Origin: an uncultured Tateyamaria sp. | Lineage (GTDB): Bacteria; Pseudomonadota; Alphaproteobacteria; Rhodobacterales; Rhodobacteraceae | Length of the DNA stretch: 64,000 nucleotides | Assembly (NCBI RefSeq): GCF_947503045.1 | Contig: NZ_CANNCF010000002.1 | Span: 589,501-653,500 of the forward strand | Reading direction: 5' to 3' | Shown here: positions 62,327 through 64,000 of the stretch, piece after piece | Layout: each line of letters begins with the position of its first letter | Position numbering within the stretch: the first letter of the stretch is position 1 | Translations under genes and position numbers: made by a program | The notes under the pieces: model-generated | Database searches by the model: none | What the model saw: only the letters and a program-made list of their open reading frames with translations | Told to the model about the DNA's origin: nothing

Positions 62327-62722
62327 TCAGTTCAATTTGGCGACACCCAGCGGCACGCTGAACTTCTCGCACCAAATGTAGACTTCGTTAAAGGACGATA
62401 CGTCCACACCGGCCGGGATGACAAAGGACTGGCCGCCTGTCAGCGCCTGAAGATTACCGGAGTCGGTGTTGCCGTCGTAAAAGCCGTCTTTGCCCAGCCC
62501 GACGCGGGGATCGGGTGCGCCATCAAGGCTGAAGTCATCGGCAAGGATGATGGTGTGGCTGCCGTCGTCATTCTTGACCACTTCGACACCGCCCGTGGTG
62601 ATGTGATCAGAGGCGCCTGTGAACGTGCCGGATGCCACGGGGCCAGCTTCGGCGCTGATGGCAGAGAACGAGATGATGCCGGCGAGTGTGACGGCCAGAA
62701 GTGTTTTGAGCGTCTTGAACAT
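62327..62722 (-). CDS. Secreted DM13-domain protein
   Basis: The 131-residue protein has a signal peptide (MFKTLKTLLAVTLAGIISFSAISAEA) and a DM13 domain: GTFTGASDHITTGGVEVVKN, TIILADDFSLDGAPDPRVGLG and the closing VYIWCEKFSVPLGVAKL, where the Cys in WCEKF is the conserved residue. DM13 domains are proposed electron-transfer or cytochrome-like modules in extracellular redox. ATG 62722 is chosen; a start 14 codons upstream lacks a signal. It is divergent from a TetR gene. Confidence 0.88.
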   Translation of the reverse strand: MFKTLKTLLAVTLAGIISFSAISAEAGPVASGTFTGASDHITTGGVEVVKNDDGSHTIILADDFSLDGAPDPRVGLGKDGFYDGNTDSGNLQALTGGQSFVIPAGVDVSSFNEVYIWCEKFSVPLGVAKLN

Positions 62723-62767
62723 TGTGAAGGTCCCTTTGTGGTTTTGTGTTTCGATGGACATCATCTA

Positions 62768-62785
62768 CCGTTTGGAACCAAGCGG
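62768..62785. promoter_or_regulatory. 18-bp inverted repeat between the DM13 and TetR genes
   Basis: CCGTTTGGAACCAAGCGG is an 18-base dyad with one mismatch. It sits between TTGTAC and TAGATG, a possible -35/-10 pair (17-base spacing) for the DM13 gene. Repression of DM13 by the divergent TetR protein is the simplest reading. Confidence 0.6.
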
Positions 62786-62864
62786 TACAATACACGCTTT
62801 TGTGAGTTATGGACTATGCAGTTCCAAATACTATATGAGAGGGCAAGCAAGTGGAGACATCATC

Positions 62865-63446
62865 ATGGGCCGACCCCGTACCTTTGACACCGATCAAGCC
62901 ATCGAAAAGGCAATGCAGGTCTTTTGGACCCATGGATACGAGGGTGCGTCCCTGCCCGATCTGCTGGATGGCATGGGTCTGACGCGCGGAAGTCTTTACA
63001 AAGCGTTTACCGACAAGAAGACACTTTTTCTGAAAGTCCTCGAACATTACGAGGGAAAAGCAGTGGCGTCGGCGGTTGCGCTGATGCTTGATTCTTCGAT
63101 CCCGAACGGTGCTGATCGTATTCTGACAGTGTTTACCAATTCTTACCGCGCCGTGACGGAGGGGGACCGCCGCGGATGTTTGCTGTGTACCGCGGCCGCC
63201 GGACCCAGCATGTATGACGACGAAATTGCCGCCGTTGTGTCCCAAGGGCTGGGCGCGATGCGGGATGCCATGGACGACGCATTGAACGCCTCGCCCCGCC
63301 ATCGCGACTTGCCCGACAGCGAACGCAGCGCATTGGCCGATATGCTTATTTCCCAATATGTGGGGCTGCGCACCATGGCTCGCGCCCGGATCGACAGTAA
63401 AACGCTGCGCAACGCGGTGCGCTCGGTCGGGGTAATGCTGGCCTAG
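62865..63446 (+). CDS. TetR/AcrR family regulator
   Basis: The 193-residue protein has a TetR helix-turn-helix at the N-terminus ([20 protein letters not shown], recognition part [26 protein letters not shown]) and an effector domain with [20 protein letters not shown]. The two cysteines in GCLLC could sense redox or electrophiles, fitting control of the divergent DM13 redox-type gene. ATG 62865 follows GGAG; the frame extends upstream to 62619 across the DM13 gene, which is rejected. Confidence 0.87.
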   Translation: MGRPRTFDTDQAIEKAMQVFWTHGYEGASLPDLLDGMGLTRGSLYKAFTDKKTLFLKVLEHYEGKAVASAVALMLDSSIPNGADRILTVFTNSYRAVTEGDRRGCLLCTAAAGPSMYDDEIAAVVSQGLGAMRDAMDDALNASPRHRDLPDSERSALADMLISQYVGLRTMARARIDSKTLRNAVRSVGVMLA

Positions 63447-64000
63447 CCGATGGGTCCGCGCACGCCGCCGGTCTGACCGCGATCCAGCAGCAGGTGATCG
63501 AGGATCACGCACGCCATCATCGCCTCGCCCACCGGTACTGCGCGAATGCCGACGCAGGGATCGTGACGACCTTTGGTGATGATCTCGGTCTCTTCGCCGG
63601 ACTTGGTGATGGTCCGCCGCGTTTGCAGGATGCTTGAGGTCGGCTTGACGGCAAAGCGGACCACGATGTCCTGCCCGGTCGAGATGCCGCCAAGGATACC
63701 GCCCGCGTGGTTGGACGTGTATTCCGGCCCGTCCGAGCCCATGGTGATCTCGTCCGCGTTCAACTCGCCCGTCAACATCGCCGCAGACATACCTTCGCCG
63801 ATCTCGACCCCTTTGACAGCGTTGATGGACATCATGCCCGCCGCCAGATCCGTATCCAGCTTGGCATAGATCGGCGCGCCAAGGCCCACAGGCACATTAC
63901 GTGCAACCACTTCGATCACGGCGCCGACGCTGCTGCCTGATTTGCGCAATCCGTCCAGATAGTCGGCCCATGTCTCGGCTGCGCCCGCGTCGGGAACCCA
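63443..64000 (-). CDS. aroC: Chorismate synthase, C-terminal part (partial)
   Basis: The frame is open to the window edge, giving about 185 C-terminal residues. [51 protein letters not shown] and [31 protein letters not shown] are AroC signatures. AroC forms chorismate from EPSP with reduced FMN. The N-terminal part lies beyond base 64000. Its stop overlaps the TetR stop (CTAG). Confidence 0.94.
   Translation of the reverse strand, partial: WVPDAGAAETWADYLDGLRKSGSSVGAVIEVVARNVPVGLGAPIYAKLDTDLAAGMMSINAVKGVEIGEGMSAAMLTGELNADEITMGSDGPEYTSNHAGGILGGISTGQDIVVRFAVKPTSSILQTRRTITKSGEETEIITKGRHDPCVGIRAVPVGEAMMACVILDHLLLDRGQTGGVRGPIG

Overview
The window looks like a chromosomal segment of an alphaproteobacterium of the order Rhodobacterales (Roseobacter-type). 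The grounds are the high GC content, the dense gene packing with many 4-base ATGA start/stop overlaps, the petP-petR regulator pair next to ilvE, a DUF1523 gene, a beta-1,6-GlcNAc-transferase-like gene of roseobacter type, and glnK-amtB. I saw no rRNA, tRNA, CRISPR array, insertion sequence, integrase or prophage gene. Both ends cut genes: a peroxiredoxin on the left and chorismate synthase (aroC) on the right.

Layout. 1-7 kb: end of a peroxiredoxin gene, then a leftward series (MscS channel, phhB, FemAB-like acyltransferase, glycerophosphodiesterase, RidA, type I secretion adaptor and ABC exporter). 7-19.8 kb: mlaA and a Tat-type mlaC, a bifunctional PBP, glnK-amtB, an aromatic/aspartate aminotransferase with sseA, smpB, an SGNH lipoprotein, a divergent sulfotransferase/glycosyltransferase pair, and a THUMP-domain RNA methyltransferase. 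19.8-29.5 kb: the most unusual part. A leftward, tightly coupled operon of about ten genes (AAA ATPase, coiled-coil protein, several small membrane proteins, DUF1523) stands back to back with tetR-pspA-yiaAB, and four perfect TGAAC-N3-GTTCA palindromes lie at the tetR and pspA starts. 29.6-35 kb: creatinase, an alpha/beta hydrolase, succinate-semialdehyde dehydrogenase, msrA-msrB, and an exported glutathione peroxidase.

35-43 kb: a leftward exopolysaccharide locus (GT4 glycosyltransferase, NAD-dependent epimerase, sugar-phosphate transferase, CapD-like dehydratase, YjbH, YjbF, and a small Ser/Thr-rich secreted protein like YjbE). 43-54.7 kb: a thioredoxin-fold protein, an EamA transporter, a DUF3179 protein, HU, a coupled purine salvage pair (amn-ade), a VOC protein, an aldolase/sterol-desaturase pair, a methyltransferase, a YeeZ-like SDR and a six-helix membrane protein. 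54.7-64 kb: a leftward isoprenoid operon (dxs, ispA, xseB, with a histone-deacetylase-like hydrolase), petPR, ilvE, an NTF2-like protein, a second EamA transporter, a DM13 protein with a divergent TetR, and aroC.

Most genes are housekeeping or envelope functions. The main candidate for an undescribed system is the pspA/yiaAB/AAA locus, which reads as a membrane-stress or membrane-remodelling module with its own TetR switch. Several divergent promoters carry perfect palindromes that I could not assign to a known regulator (msrB/gpx, ade/VOC, petP/ilvE, EamA/DUF3179, mlaA).
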